In this document: positions 37,008 to 45,927 of the stretch, in pieces
Layout of the letters: each line of letters starts with the position of its first letter
How positions within the stretch are numbered: position 1 is the first letter of the stretch
Source: Roseivivax sediminis
Lineage (GTDB): Bacteria; Pseudomonadota; Alphaproteobacteria; Rhodobacterales; Rhodobacteraceae
Direction of reading: 5' to 3'
Assembly: GCF_900112685.1 (NCBI RefSeq)
Contig: NZ_FOMS01000003.1
Location: 303,518 to 367,517, forward strand
Length of the DNA stretch: 64,000 nucleotides
The notes under the pieces: generated by a model
Told to the model about the DNA's origin: nothing
The model's database searches: none
The model's input: the letters and a program-made list of their open reading frames with translations, nothing else
Made by a program: the position numbers and the translations under genes

Positions 37008-37261
37008 CAATTCTTCTGTTCCTTCGTCTTCTGTGCCGCTGCCTCTGCCGGAGACGTGTTCGTGCCACCGTTTGGCCTGGCGGCGGGCCGCGTCGCGTGA
37101 CCCTCCAGGAAGGCGTCGAGGTCCTCTGGGCCGATCCGCCATCCCTTGCCGATATCGATCGCTCGGAGCTCGCCGTCCTTGATCCAGCGTCGTACGGTGA
37201 CCTCGTTGACCTGCAGGAGGTCCGCGACCTCCTTGACGGTCCGATATTGCTCGCGTGACAT
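37007..37261 (-). CDS. Small excisionase-family HTH DNA-binding protein
   Basis: 84 residues. The first ~55 form a MerR/Xis-type winged helix (TVKEVADLLQVNEVTVRRWIKDGELRA with a K-x-W-R-I wing); the tail is low in complexity. It is translationally coupled to the Kef-like antiporter. Despite the excisionase-family fold there is no integrase beside it, so a regulator of the antiporter is more likely. Confidence 0.75.
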   Translation of the reverse strand: MSREQYRTVKEVADLLQVNEVTVRRWIKDGELRAIDIGKGWRIGPEDLDAFLEGHATRPAARPNGGTNTSPAEAAAQKTKEQKN

Positions 37262-37390
37262 GCCGGCGCCTTTTCACCGAGTTTGGCTTAATATAGCGTA
37301 TTATAGGATAGCTGAGCTGATTCAGACAGAGCTGGATGCGTCGCACCGCATCGCTCACAAACGCGAGGCCATGACTGGGGACCAGAGTCG

Positions 37391-38254
37391 ATGAAGAATA
37401 TCATGGTGGCCACGGACTTTTCTGAGCGGTCGGATCGGGCGCTGCGGCGCGCGACCCTTCTGGCCCGCCAGTTCCAAGCCACCATGCTGCTGGTCCACGT
37501 AGTCGACGACGATCAACCGCGCCGGATCATGGACGCCGAGCGCGACGAGGCCACCAAGTTGATTCGCCAGATGGCCGCCACGCTGCGGGACGTGGACGGT
37601 GTAACCTGCGAGACGCGGGTCATCCTCGCGTCCCCATTCGTCGGCATCGCCCAAGCCGTGGCGGACGCGACGCCTGACCTTCTCGTCATCGGCCCGCATC
37701 GACGCCAGGTGCTCAGGGACGTGTTCGTCGGCACCACGGCAGAGCGGACGATCCGGTCGGTAGATTGTCCGGTCCTGATGGTGAATGCTACGCCAGCCGG
37801 GCAGTATCAGCATGTGCTGCAGACGACCGATCTGTCCGACGGCTCGCGCGAGGCGTTGCTCCGGTTCCAGTCGCTGGGGCTTGCCGACCATGCCCGGACG
37901 TCACTGCTTCATATCTTTGATGCTCCTGCGCTCCGTCTTGTCTTCAGCCATTCGATCCCGAAGGACGATCAGAAGCACTACCTCGAAGTTGAACAGCGTG
38001 ACGCTTCTCGCGATCTCGCTCGCTTCCTCTCCTCGACAGATCTGGGAGGTCTGGGGCAGATCGTGCGCTACGAGGCGGCGCCAGCGCCGCACGAAATTCT
38101 GAAGGCGGCCGGTGAAGAGCACGCGGACCTGATCGTGATGTCGACGCATGGCCGAAGCGGGCTGGCCAAGATGCTCATCGGAAGCGTCACGGAGCAGGTG
38201 CTCAGGACAGCGCAGATCGACATCCTCGCCATTCCGCCGCAACGCGCCGACTGA
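37391..38254 (+). CDS. Universal stress protein, two UspA domains
   Basis: 287 residues in two tandem Usp folds. Domain 1 starts IMVATDFSERSDRALRRA. Domain 2 starts LQTTDLSDGSREALLRF and ends with the ATP-binding pattern GRSGLAKMLIGSVTEQVL (G-2x-G-9x-G-S/T class), which in domain 1 is degenerate (GPHRRQVLRDVFVGTTAE). It is divergent from the HTH/antiporter pair with 129 bases between, so the two may share a regulatory region. Confidence 0.88.
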   Translation: MKNIMVATDFSERSDRALRRATLLARQFQATMLLVHVVDDDQPRRIMDAERDEATKLIRQMAATLRDVDGVTCETRVILASPFVGIAQAVADATPDLLVIGPHRRQVLRDVFVGTTAERTIRSVDCPVLMVNATPAGQYQHVLQTTDLSDGSREALLRFQSLGLADHARTSLLHIFDAPALRLVFSHSIPKDDQKHYLEVEQRDASRDLARFLSSTDLGGLGQIVRYEAAPAPHEILKAAGEEHADLIVMSTHGRSGLAKMLIGSVTEQVLRTAQIDILAIPPQRAD

Positions 38255-38295
38255 GCCACGCGTCGGCTTTGGTAACGGCGAGGGCGGATCACAGG

Positions 38296-38571
38296 TCAGT
38301 CCTCGAGCGCCAGCCAGATCTGACGGGCGACCGCCCGCGGTCCGCGGAGCGCCTCCCGCAAGGTCATCAGGCGTTGTTCGTGGGGCGGCGAAGCGCCGCC
38401 TTGCTCGGAGCTATGGGCCTCGAAGAGAACCCTACGTTCCCCGTCTACCTCCACAAGGGACCACGTCTCATGCCGAGATACGCCACCTTCGCCGACCGAC
38501 CGTTCATGCAGCGTCCTGATGCGGGTCAGCGAACGGGAAGGCACGTGGAATTGTTTTCCGCCGCCTGTCAT
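38296..38571 (-). CDS. Hypothetical protein, 91 residues
   Basis: From the ATG at 38571 it reads a small soluble protein with one beta-like stretch (HETWSLVEVDGERRVLFEAHS) and a helical end (TLREALRGPRAVARQIWLALED). Its start overlaps the stop of the small membrane protein gene upstream (ATGA), which supports both. Family not recognised. Confidence 0.55.
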   Translation of the reverse strand: MTGGGKQFHVPSRSLTRIRTLHERSVGEGGVSRHETWSLVEVDGERRVLFEAHSSEQGGASPPHEQRLMTLREALRGPRAVARQIWLALED

Positions 38572-38900
38572 GTCCCGAGCAGCGGATTGCCGAAGATCAG
38601 CGCGAGCAGATTGCCGACCTGGATCCCCAGCAGATGCAGGAAGATCGCCTCTGCGAACGCCATCGACCAAACCCGTCTGGCGAACATGCCGTCATAGTAG
38701 AACCAGACGACGGCGACGATGTAGGAAACGCCGTTGAGCTTGAGGTTGGCTTCAGGATCCTCGCCGAGAAGCAGATAGAGCGCGGTTCCAAGCAGAACGC
38801 CACGCCACATTAGCGCGCCGGTGGCCCGAAGCGTGTCCGCGCTCATCTCGGTTCGCTGGAGGCGCATTGCAAGACAGCGTGACGGTGTGGTCATGTTCAT
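38568..38900 (-). CDS. Small membrane protein, about three helices
   Basis: Up to 110 residues. After a basic N-terminus there are three hydrophobic segments (GVLLGTALYLLLG, YIVAVVWFYY and AIFLHLLGIQVGNLLALIFG). No family recognised. Starts at 38900 or 38846 are both possible; neither has a strong ribosome site. It forms a two-gene unit with the 91-residue gene. Confidence 0.55.
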   Translation of the reverse strand: MNMTTPSRCLAMRLQRTEMSADTLRATGALMWRGVLLGTALYLLLGEDPEANLKLNGVSYIVAVVWFYYDGMFARRVWSMAFAEAIFLHLLGIQVGNLLALIFGNPLLGT

Positions 38901-39639
38901 ATTTGATCGTTACCACAATGCGCCCGGAGGACGCCATGCCAGCGGTGACCCGACAGACATGACACACGCGGGAGGCGCAGGCAGCGCGGATGCCCGTTCC
39001 AAGGTTACGAGGGGGTCGTGTTCAACTTGCATAAATTGCCGGAAACGATTTTGGCCGCGCGAATCCAGAAATCGTGGTGAGCCGAGCCTCCGCCCGGGCT
39101 TTGCAGCACTACATTGGCTAAGGCGGCTCAGCCGGGGGTTATTCAGCCAGATTGGCTAAGGCGGCTCAGCCGGGGGTTATTCAGCCAGCGTTCGGGAACC
39201 TGCGGTCCACTTGGCACGAATGGTCAGCGGGTCTGGGCCGGCCGCGAGAGAGTGCGGGTCGCTGCACCTGCGAACTCGTCTTGGCTGGTGACGGTCAGTT
39301 TCAGTTCGGGCGGACATGTGCCACATCGGAAACCCAAACCGGAAGCCACTGTTTCGATGATGTCCGGTTTCGAAGGATGGCCACGAGCATCTTGCGCTTG
39401 AGACGAAGGGCCGGAAACCACCCTCTTATGCAGGTCGCGCGGTGTTCGGCGGCGCGGTCTTAACGGAATGTCCGCTTCGACGCTCTGTCAAGGTTCCGTT
39501 CGCACGCGCAGAGAAGGTCCGGTTCCCGCCCTTCCCGACGATGGCAAGCAGAGGTACTGGGTCGATCGAGCGCCCGGTCGAACGGCAGGGTGGACCCTCG
39601 CAACTGACTATCACGGTGCGCACGTACCAGGAAAATGAA
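38901..39639. other. Long non-coding stretch with a tandem repeat
   Basis: About 740 bases with no credible gene. It contains an exact 38-base tandem duplication at 39113-39188. Codon patterns are those of GC-rich non-coding or decayed DNA. Confidence 0.5.
39113..39188. repeat. Exact 38-base tandem repeat, two copies
   Basis: Copies at 39113-39150 and 39151-39188 are identical. Each holds short inverted arms (GGCT/AGCC). No spacer, so this is a tandem duplication and not an array of spaced repeats. Confidence 0.9.
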
Positions 39640-39659
39640 AGGGCGGCATTTGCCGCCCT
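39640..39659 (-). terminator. Terminator of the three-gene hypothetical operon
   Basis: A perfect nine-base stem with a two-base loop (AGGGCGGCA/TGCCGCCCT). On the minus strand it is followed by a T-rich stretch (TTCATTTT). It lies 23 bases past the stop of the gene ending at 39682. Confidence 0.7.
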
Positions 39660-39681
39660 ATACTTCTGATGTTTTCGCTCG

Positions 39682-40080
39682 CTACGGTTCTCGCCAGCTA
39701 CTCAAGGCTGTTTCGATGCGCGCATAGGCCTGAAGGATCTCATGGTTCGAATGCCTCCCGTCGCAGCATTGGTGGCCGTAAGTGTCCGCGCCGGAATGTT
39801 TTATCTCGTAGCCGAGTGCGAGGAACGCTTCGCGTGTCGCCGGGCTTGGGGGATCAGTAGGTCTCGGGGACGTTATCACCGTGATGCCTGCGATCTCACG
39901 GCCGCATTGGACGTAGTGCCGGTCGACCCAGACGAGGGCCGACGGTAAGCGGTACTTCTGGACGAGCCAGAGCGTGACATCGCAGATGTCTTGTTCGAGA
40001 CCGAATTCCTCCGGATATACACTCAGACGGCGCTGTCTGGTGATCTGCAGGGCACATCGCGGCGTGGGCTTACCCGGCAT
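39682..40080 (-). CDS. Hypothetical protein, 132 residues
   Basis: A soluble protein with mixed helix and strand (FGLEQDICDVTLWLVQKYRLPSALVWVDRHYVQCGREIAGITVITS) and several Cys and His residues near the end (HQCCDGRHSNHE). Not recognised. It overlaps the upstream gene by 11 bases, and a clear terminator follows, so it is the last gene of a leftward operon. Confidence 0.55.
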   Translation of the reverse strand: MPGKPTPRCALQITRQRRLSVYPEEFGLEQDICDVTLWLVQKYRLPSALVWVDRHYVQCGREIAGITVITSPRPTDPPSPATREAFLALGYEIKHSGADTYGHQCCDGRHSNHEILQAYARIETALSSWREP

Positions 40081-40420
40081 GGCGGAACCTCGCGAGCAGC
40101 TCGCTGACGCGCGCGCCGTGCCATCGTGTCATGTCGGATGCCGGCAGGCTGCGTTCATGACTGATGCGGTCGAGCACGGAGGGTGCTTGTTCCGACAGAA
40201 TGCGAAAGATGTCGCGGAGCGCCTGCTCGACGGCATCGGCATCCGGGAACCGCTCGGAGACCGCGCTATGCAGATCGCAGAGAGCGTCGAACCCCCCTCG
40301 GTCGTCGAGTGCATCCAGGAGGTCGCAGAGGCCCGCGCCGTGGCGGCGCAGGTGTTTCTCTGTCGCCGCCACCGCGTCGAAGCGGGCCTGGCTGGCGTTG
40401 AGGATGGTGGAGTTGAGCAT
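40070..40420 (-). CDS. Hypothetical helical protein, 116 residues
   Basis: The start at 40420 has AGGGAG upstream. The product is almost all helix (ARFDAVAATEKHLRRHGAGLCDLLDALDDRGG, then AVEQALRDIFRILSEQ). Longer starts run into unlikely sequence. Family not recognised. Middle gene of the leftward operon. Confidence 0.6.
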   Translation of the reverse strand: MLNSTILNASQARFDAVAATEKHLRRHGAGLCDLLDALDDRGGFDALCDLHSAVSERFPDADAVEQALRDIFRILSEQAPSVLDRISHERSLPASDMTRWHGARVSELLARFRHAG

Positions 40421-40668
40421 GATTTTCTCCCTTTCATGCATGAAAACGGTACTGGTGGTGCCTGATTCATCGGCGTCATGGTCCGTGCATCGCGGGGGAG
40501 AGATGGGTGGGGCTGAGTCCTTTCGGTCGGTGGCTTGTGCTGATGACAAGGACATTGGCCATTCTCCGGGAGCACGAAGGAAAAAGTGGTAGACTGGCCG
40601 ATTTTCCTTGTTGAGCGGCTGCGTCACGCCGGCCGCCGCGCTGGACGCGTGACAGCCGGGGGCGAGCA

Positions 40669-41064
40669 TCAGAGGATCCGGCTGTCTTCGCTTGGAGTGA
40701 TCCCCGCGCCGCGCAGCACATCATCGAGACCGTCAGCGAGCAGGCAGAGCTCGGGCACGATCGGGTCCTCGGGCTCGAGCAGGTCGAAGCATCCTTCACT
40801 CCCCCACTCGTCTTCATCGGCTTCGTCGAGGAAGAGGATCGCGCGCAGCTGGAGAAGCAGGCGCCGGAGACGGTGGGTGATCGACCCAGGCTGTTCCAGG
40901 CCGTCGCGGATCGCGTTGAGGAGCCGCGCGCCGCGCCGGTCTGCGAGCAGCACGGCTGCATTGCCGAGCGCCTCGTCGTGATGAGAGAGAAATTCCCTCA
41001 GTGCCAGCTCGCCGGCCGACATCGGGCGGGCTTCCTTGCCGGTGGTTACTCTCGAATGAAACAT
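40669..41064 (-). CDS. Hypothetical helical protein, 131 residues
   Basis: AAGGAGG precedes the ATG at 41064. The product is helical and acidic in its second half (AILFLDEADEDEWGSEGCFDLLEPEDP). It ends 249 bases before the next gene on the same strand. Not recognised. Together with the next two genes it looks like a small accessory operon. Confidence 0.6.
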   Translation of the reverse strand: MFHSRVTTGKEARPMSAGELALREFLSHHDEALGNAAVLLADRRGARLLNAIRDGLEQPGSITHRLRRLLLQLRAILFLDEADEDEWGSEGCFDLLEPEDPIVPELCLLADGLDDVLRGAGITPSEDSRIL

Positions 41065-41492
41065 GGAGACCTCCTTGTGTTTGTTTCGTCCGGGCTTCGT
41101 CCCGGGTCAGGAAGGAGGGGAGGTCCTTTGCGCTGTCCGTCGCAGTGCCTCGCGCCGCGGCTGGAGGGCGCCGAAATCAGCGAGCGGTCAGATGTTGGAT
41201 GGTCAATGCTGCGGGACACCTCGCTTGTTTCGTCTGTCACAAGCGAGATTGGCCGGATTCTCTGGAGGCGAAGTAATTTTTCCGGGTAAAAAATGAAAAA
41301 GTCTGCTCCTTTCCCGCGGCGACTTCGCGGTCGCGCGCAGCAATGAGAGCGTCTGAATCCGGGTGTAAGATGTCGCCCCGATTAACACGGGGATGACACC
41401 TACGTGCACGGGGTGTTCAAGGACAACGGCATTGTTGCGCAATAGCCGAGTCAGGGGTTCATCTCATGAATCGAGCGTGGTAGCTGGCCTGC
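41065..41492. other. Intergenic region, promoter side of the hypothetical operon and left end of an IS remnant
   Basis: No gene seen. A stretch at 41268-41300 is AT-rich and may hold the leftward promoter. From about 41400 onward the sequence resembles the leader of the IS5-family element whose transposase starts at 41493. Confidence 0.4.
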
Positions 41493-41636
41493 ATGAGCAG
41501 ACCTGCGCCGCCGAGCTACAAGACCAAGAACTGGCCGGCCTACAACGAAGCGCTGAAGCAGCGTGGCTCCCTGACGATCTGGTTCGATCCCGACATGGTC
41601 TGGGTGCCGCCGCCCACGGGCAAGCGAGGCAGGTAG
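41493..41636 (+). pseudogene. IS5-family transposase, 5' fragment
   Basis: 47 codons reading the opening of an IS5-family transposase (KTKNWPAYNEALKQRG, SLTIWFDPDM, PTGKRGR) and then a stop at the junction with a reversed IS3 fragment. The catalytic domain is missing, so it is inactive. Confidence 0.8.
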
Positions 41637-41757
41637 CCGTGCATCCGGGCGATGTTGCCGAGTTCCCTGGCTATGTCCGGACAGAGAGGTGTCCACGACC
41701 GTGGCCGAGCACTCGCGGCTGAAGTCGTCAATCACGCAGAGCACCACAACGATGACG
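41637..41757 (-). pseudogene. IS3-family transposase OrfB fragment
   Basis: The minus strand reads VLCVIDDFSRECSATVVDTSLSG and, after a one-base frame change, DIARELGNIARMHGY. This is the first catalytic Asp region of an IS3 OrfB (the D-D-F-S-R-E motif). It joins the IS5 fragment head-on, which shows nested or recombined insertions. Confidence 0.7.
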
Positions 41758-42120
41758 AACACCGGACTGAAAGCGTTCGCCATGATACTCGGCATAGCGG
41801 CGGGAACATCCGCCGCGGCCGAGGCCAAGCTCTTGACCGACGTGACGCATGTCGATGTCGAAACCGTAACGCTCACGCCGGAACGATCCGTCCTGATCCA
41901 GGACGGCGTGAGCGTCGAAATCGGTGCCACGGTCGAGGCGGCGGAGACCACCGTTTTCGACGTGGGTGGCCGGTTCCTGATCCCCGGCCTGTGGGACAGC
42001 CACATTAGTACTTTTTTACCGGACGAGCCCGACACCGCATTCCCGCTGTAACGGCTCAACGGGATCACCGGCATCCGGGACAATGGGGCGCTCTGGCCGA
42101 CGAAGTGTCAAGATCGGTGG
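41752..42120 (+). pseudogene. Truncated amidohydrolase
   Basis: From the ATG at 41752 there is a signal peptide (AMILGIAAGTSAAAEA), then the start of an amidohydrolase: a beta-sandwich stretch (SVLIQDGVSVEIGA) and FLIPGLWDSHI, the usual lead to the metal-binding HxH, with Ser in place of the second His. A TAA at 42049 interrupts it, after which the frame still reads RLNGITGIRDNGALWP. The remaining ~300 codons are gone. Confidence 0.7.
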
Positions 42121-42131
42121 GCGTCACATCA

Positions 42132-43304
42132 TCAGAGCCGTGCCGATCCCTCGGCAGAGGAGGCTTCCTGGATCGCTCGTAGCGCCACGGCCGGGCCGAC
42201 GATCTCGAAGAGGATTGTGGCTCCTATTGTCAGACCCATGATCATCGAGCCCCAGTACGGCAGGGCCTCTGCGGCGACAAGCGCCATGCCGACCGCGACT
42301 CCGGCCTGCGGCAGGAGCGCGGGGCCGTAGGCATTCCGTTGACTCGCCGGAACACTGCCGATCCGTGCGCCGATGGCGGCACTGAAGATCCGCGCGATGG
42401 TTCGAAGCCCGACATAGAGCGCGCCGATCCAGCCAATGTCGCGCAGCATGCCGATCTCCAGCGACGCGCCCGCGAGCAGGAAGAACAGCAGCATGAAGGG
42501 CCACTCGATGTGCTCGATCTCGTGGAACGCATGGTCGTGGTGACGCGCGAGGTTGGCGACGATGGCACCGGCCGTGATGCCGGCCAACAGGAACGAGACT
42601 TCCAGCCAGAGCGCGAGGCCGGCGGTGAGGCAGACGATACCGAGTGCCTCGGCCTGGAGCGGCTCGCCGGGGGACAGCCGGCCCGTCAGGACGGCGGCGG
42701 GCATCCCGATCGCGGTGCCAAGCAGCGCCGCACCGCCGAGATCGTGGGCGGTGCCAGCCGCGAGTCCCGCCCAGCCCTCGCCCTGGCTGGCGAGCGCGAG
42801 CGCCACGCTGAACACGATGAGCCCCCACACATCGTCGATGGCAACAATTCCGCTCAGGGTCTCGGTGAACCCGTTCCGGATACCCGACTGGCGGATCACG
42901 TCGGCAATGGCCGCCGGGGCGGTGGCGGTGGCGATGGCCCCGAGGATTAGCGCGAGGCGCAGATCCAGACCCGCAAGTGTCAATCCCGCCGCCACGATGA
43001 TCAGCGTGCCGACGACCACCGAGATCGAGATGGTCAGGATCGCCCGCCCGTGACGTCTGAGGGTCTCCCGCGTCAGCTCGCCGCCCAGCAGGAACGCCAC
43101 CATGGTCAGCGCAACGACCGAGATGAGGTCGAACCAAGCGATCGCGGCATCGGGGACCAGACCGAAGCCGGACTGACCGACGGTGATCCCGATGAGCAGG
43201 AGCATCGTCACCCGCGGCAGGCGGGTCAGCCGCCCCGCCTGATCCGCCAGCAGCCCGGCGAGGAAGAGCCCGCCGAGCGTGATGAGAAGGTGGTCATGCG
43301 TCAT
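42132..43304 (-). CDS. Cation/proton antiporter (CPA2 membrane domain only)
   Basis: A 390-residue membrane protein with 11-12 helices and no soluble regulatory domain. Motifs of Na+/H+ exchanger family members are visible (LLLIGITVGQSGFGL, TAPAAIADVIRQSG, GIVAIDDVWGLIVFS with a likely transport Asp pair, SFLLAGITAGAIVANL). It lies 33 bases downstream of the pentaheme cytochrome gene on the same strand, so they may be co-transcribed. Confidence 0.88.
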   Translation of the reverse strand: MTHDHLLITLGGLFLAGLLADQAGRLTRLPRVTMLLLIGITVGQSGFGLVPDAAIAWFDLISVVALTMVAFLLGGELTRETLRRHGRAILTISISVVVGTLIIVAAGLTLAGLDLRLALILGAIATATAPAAIADVIRQSGIRNGFTETLSGIVAIDDVWGLIVFSVALALASQGEGWAGLAAGTAHDLGGAALLGTAIGMPAAVLTGRLSPGEPLQAEALGIVCLTAGLALWLEVSFLLAGITAGAIVANLARHHDHAFHEIEHIEWPFMLLFFLLAGASLEIGMLRDIGWIGALYVGLRTIARIFSAAIGARIGSVPASQRNAYGPALLPQAGVAVGMALVAAEALPYWGSMIMGLTIGATILFEIVGPAVALRAIQEASSAEGSARL

Positions 43305-43337
43305 GCGCGACCGCCACGTCTGCCATCGACCGGACCC

Positions 43338-44537
43338 TCAGCGCAGCAGTCCGAGGCTGTCCATGTCGACCTCCAGCGGCCCGGCCAGGTCGGCGATGGA
43401 GTCGTGCAGCAGTTCCAGCGCATAGGGCGGGTTGTGAACGTAGGCGCCGGGATCCGCTGTGACGAGCTTCCAGTTGTAGGCCGCGCGGAGGAGACGCGGG
43501 GTCCAGCTGGCGTAGGCCTGCGCTCGGCCGTCCGCCGTGTCTGCCACCCCGTCGCCATTCGCATCGGCGAAGAAGTAGGGGTAGCTGTGGCCGTCGTAGA
43601 CCAGCGGTGTGCCCGCGATCGCGCCGGAATAGTCTTTCATCATCTTCATCAAAAGGCGGGCATTCGACTGAATGTCGGAATGGATTCCGACAGAGGTGTC
43701 TCCACTGCCGTCGTAGCTGTGGCGGGAGATGCGGATCTCTTCAGGATCGCCGCTCTGGTGGCAGGTCAGGCAGGTCTCGGTCGCGACCTCCAGCGAATGC
43801 GGTTCGTGGCATGAGGCGCAGGTGCCGATCGGACGAGCGTGGAAGAAGCGCCCGGAATAGTCGCGGCCTGCATAATGGTAGCCCGCCCCACCGTAGCCGC
43901 CCAGCCAGGTCGCCGCGGCAGTGGCGTAATGCGGATTGATAAAACGGAGATCCGGGTTCGGACGATCCTCGGGCGCGTCGCCGATGGCCGCTTCGATCGC
44001 CTGGCCGGAAGCGCGGCCCTGATGGCAGGTCAGACAGGCCGCCTCGACGCCCTGGACCGGGTGAGAGACGCCACTCGGCAAACTAATCTGCTCGATACGG
44101 GATAGGCCGGGATCGTGGCAGGTTTGACAATCCACCACGCCGCCGATCGGTACGGGCTCTGCCGGGAGGCCGGGCTCGCTGCCGTCGAGGCCATGAAAGG
44201 CGCGGAAGCCGGCGCCGGCGTGGCAGACTGAGCAGTTCGGCGGGATCGCGCCCTCCTCGTCCCAGTGGCTGAAGGAGGCCGACGCCGCGTTCGCGTGCCC
44301 AGACCGGTGCCAATCGGCGATAGCTCGGCTGTTCTCGATGGCGATCTGTTCGGGATGGAAGGGTCCGCCCTCGGGGATGACGTAGGGCCGGATCGTGTCT
44401 TCGTTCCCAGCCGCCGGCGCTGCCCCGGGTGTCGTGACGTTCGCCTCCTGCGCTGCGCCGCGACCCGTTCCCCCAGACGGAAGGAACGGTGCGACAAGGA
44501 ACAACAGAATGATGAATATCGGAAATACGTTTCGCAT
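43338..44537 (-). CDS. Membrane-anchored pentaheme cytochrome c
   Basis: A 399-residue protein with an N-terminal helix (VFPIFIILLFLVAPFL) that may serve as signal or anchor. Five CxxCH sites: CSVCH, CQTCH, CLTCH, CASCH and a second CLTCH, and many extra His that could be distal ligands. The C-terminal ~110 residues have no heme. It would sit on the periplasmic side and carry electrons. It is divergent from the nqr-like operon with 118 bases between, so the two may be co-regulated. Confidence 0.85.
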   Translation of the reverse strand: MRNVFPIFIILLFLVAPFLPSGGTGRGAAQEANVTTPGAAPAAGNEDTIRPYVIPEGGPFHPEQIAIENSRAIADWHRSGHANAASASFSHWDEEGAIPPNCSVCHAGAGFRAFHGLDGSEPGLPAEPVPIGGVVDCQTCHDPGLSRIEQISLPSGVSHPVQGVEAACLTCHQGRASGQAIEAAIGDAPEDRPNPDLRFINPHYATAAATWLGGYGGAGYHYAGRDYSGRFFHARPIGTCASCHEPHSLEVATETCLTCHQSGDPEEIRISRHSYDGSGDTSVGIHSDIQSNARLLMKMMKDYSGAIAGTPLVYDGHSYPYFFADANGDGVADTADGRAQAYASWTPRLLRAAYNWKLVTADPGAYVHNPPYALELLHDSIADLAGPLEVDMDSLGLLR

Positions 44538-44655
44538 GACGTCGGAATCCGGTTTGCTTCTTTTGGAGTCGCGCGATGAAATGTAGCCTAACCGCGGCAT
44601 ACCAGTTCGGCAAATGCTGATTTGGCGCGGGAGACGGAACGCGATGGGAGGGGAA

Positions 44656-45927
44656 ATGCTGGGCGGCCGGCTTGGAACGGGCCTTCACGTGGCGACTGGC
44701 GCGCAGCCCCGCGGGGGTGGCGAGCCGGTCCGCCGGATGACTGAGGAGGCGGCCGTGTTCTGCCGGCCCGAAGGCGATTTGCGCGTCGACGATGTTACGC
44801 CCGAGGACACACTGGTGGCGCAGGGTGCGCCAGTGGCCCGCCTTCGGGAACATCCGGACATTGCGCTGGTGGCACCGATGGCCGGCCGGGTGGCGCGGGT
44901 CGTTCTGCGGCCCGGCAGGCGTCTGGCCGAGATCGTGCTCTTCCGCGAAGCCGGGGGAGACAGGCACCGGCACGATGTAGGCGGCAGCGCGGCGACGGAG
45001 GCGGGGGTGCGGCGCCTCATGCAGAGCGCGGGCCTGTGGCCTCGCCTGCAGCGGCGGCCCTTCGGACGACTTCCGCCGTCCGACGAGCGCCCCGCCGCGA
45101 TCGTCGCGATGGCGGCCGACACCCGGCCGATGGCGCCGGACCCGCGCATGGCGCTGCGCGGGCGGGAAGAGGATCTTGCGCGGGGCCTCTCCGCGCTGGC
45201 TGGGCTGACGGATGGGCCGGTTCTTCTCTGCCAGCAGGCAGGGCCCTCTCTGGTGGAGAACGGCCTCGCCGATGGCCGCGTGATGATCGTGACCACCGGC
45301 CCGCGCCATCCGCAGGGCCTCGCCGGCCTGCGGATCCATGACCTCTGCCCGGCCGGGATCGATGCGCCGGTCTGGGAAGTCCACGCCGAAGACGCAGCGG
45401 ATCTGGGCGCGCTACTTGTCACCGGACTTCTGCCAGAGACGCGGCTCGTCTCGGTCGCCGGGGCGGCGATGAACGAGACGCTGTTGCTGCGGTGCCAGCC
45501 CGGCGCCGACATGCGCGGACTCAGCCATGGCCATGTCCGGCCGGGCCCGCACGTGCTGATGGCAGGCTCGCCCCTCGACGGGCGGGAGGCGCGCTGGCTG
45601 GGGCCACGCGAGCGGCAGGTGACGGTCAACCCGCAGGCGCGCGCGGCCTCGCGGCATTGGTTCCAATCGGCGTTGACACGATCTTCGACGCAGGTCCCGG
45701 TGATCCCGACGGCAGCGCTCGAGCAATCCGTCGGCGGCGCCTTCCCGGCGGCCGCGATGATCCGCGCGCTGGCCTCGGGCGACGATGAGACGGCGATGAA
45801 GCTGGGCGTGCTGTCCCTGCTGGAAGACGACCTTGCGCTTACCGACTACGTGATCGGCGGCGCTCCACGCCTGTCCACCCTGCTGCGCCGGATGCTGGAC
45901 CGGATCGAAACGGAGTATGCGGCATGA
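44656..45927 (+). CDS. nqrA: Na+-translocating NADH:quinone reductase-like subunit A
   Basis: A 423-residue cytoplasmic subunit. The opening (GGRLGTGLHVATGAQPR) aligns with the NqrA start, and the barrel-sandwich part (LVAQGAPVARLREHPDIALVAPMAGRVARVVLRPGRR) is characteristic. The start at 44656 best fits the family and has GGAGG upstream; 44644 is an alternative. It overlaps nqrB (ATGA). Divergent from typical NqrA and slightly shorter. Confidence 0.8.
   Translation: MLGGRLGTGLHVATGAQPRGGGEPVRRMTEEAAVFCRPEGDLRVDDVTPEDTLVAQGAPVARLREHPDIALVAPMAGRVARVVLRPGRRLAEIVLFREAGGDRHRHDVGGSAATEAGVRRLMQSAGLWPRLQRRPFGRLPPSDERPAAIVAMAADTRPMAPDPRMALRGREEDLARGLSALAGLTDGPVLLCQQAGPSLVENGLADGRVMIVTTGPRHPQGLAGLRIHDLCPAGIDAPVWEVHAEDAADLGALLVTGLLPETRLVSVAGAAMNETLLLRCQPGADMRGLSHGHVRPGPHVLMAGSPLDGREARWLGPRERQVTVNPQARAASRHWFQSALTRSSTQVPVIPTAALEQSVGGAFPAAAMIRALASGDDETAMKLGVLSLLEDDLALTDYVIGGAPRLSTLLRRMLDRIETEYAA

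Noticed and set aside
39113..39188. Repeat considered as a CRISPR array
   Set aside because: Two copies directly adjacent, no spacers and no cas genes in the window.
39682..41064. Three small genes considered as a toxin-antitoxin system
   Set aside because: No recognisable toxin or antitoxin fold; sizes and order do not fit a known pair, so left as hypothetical.
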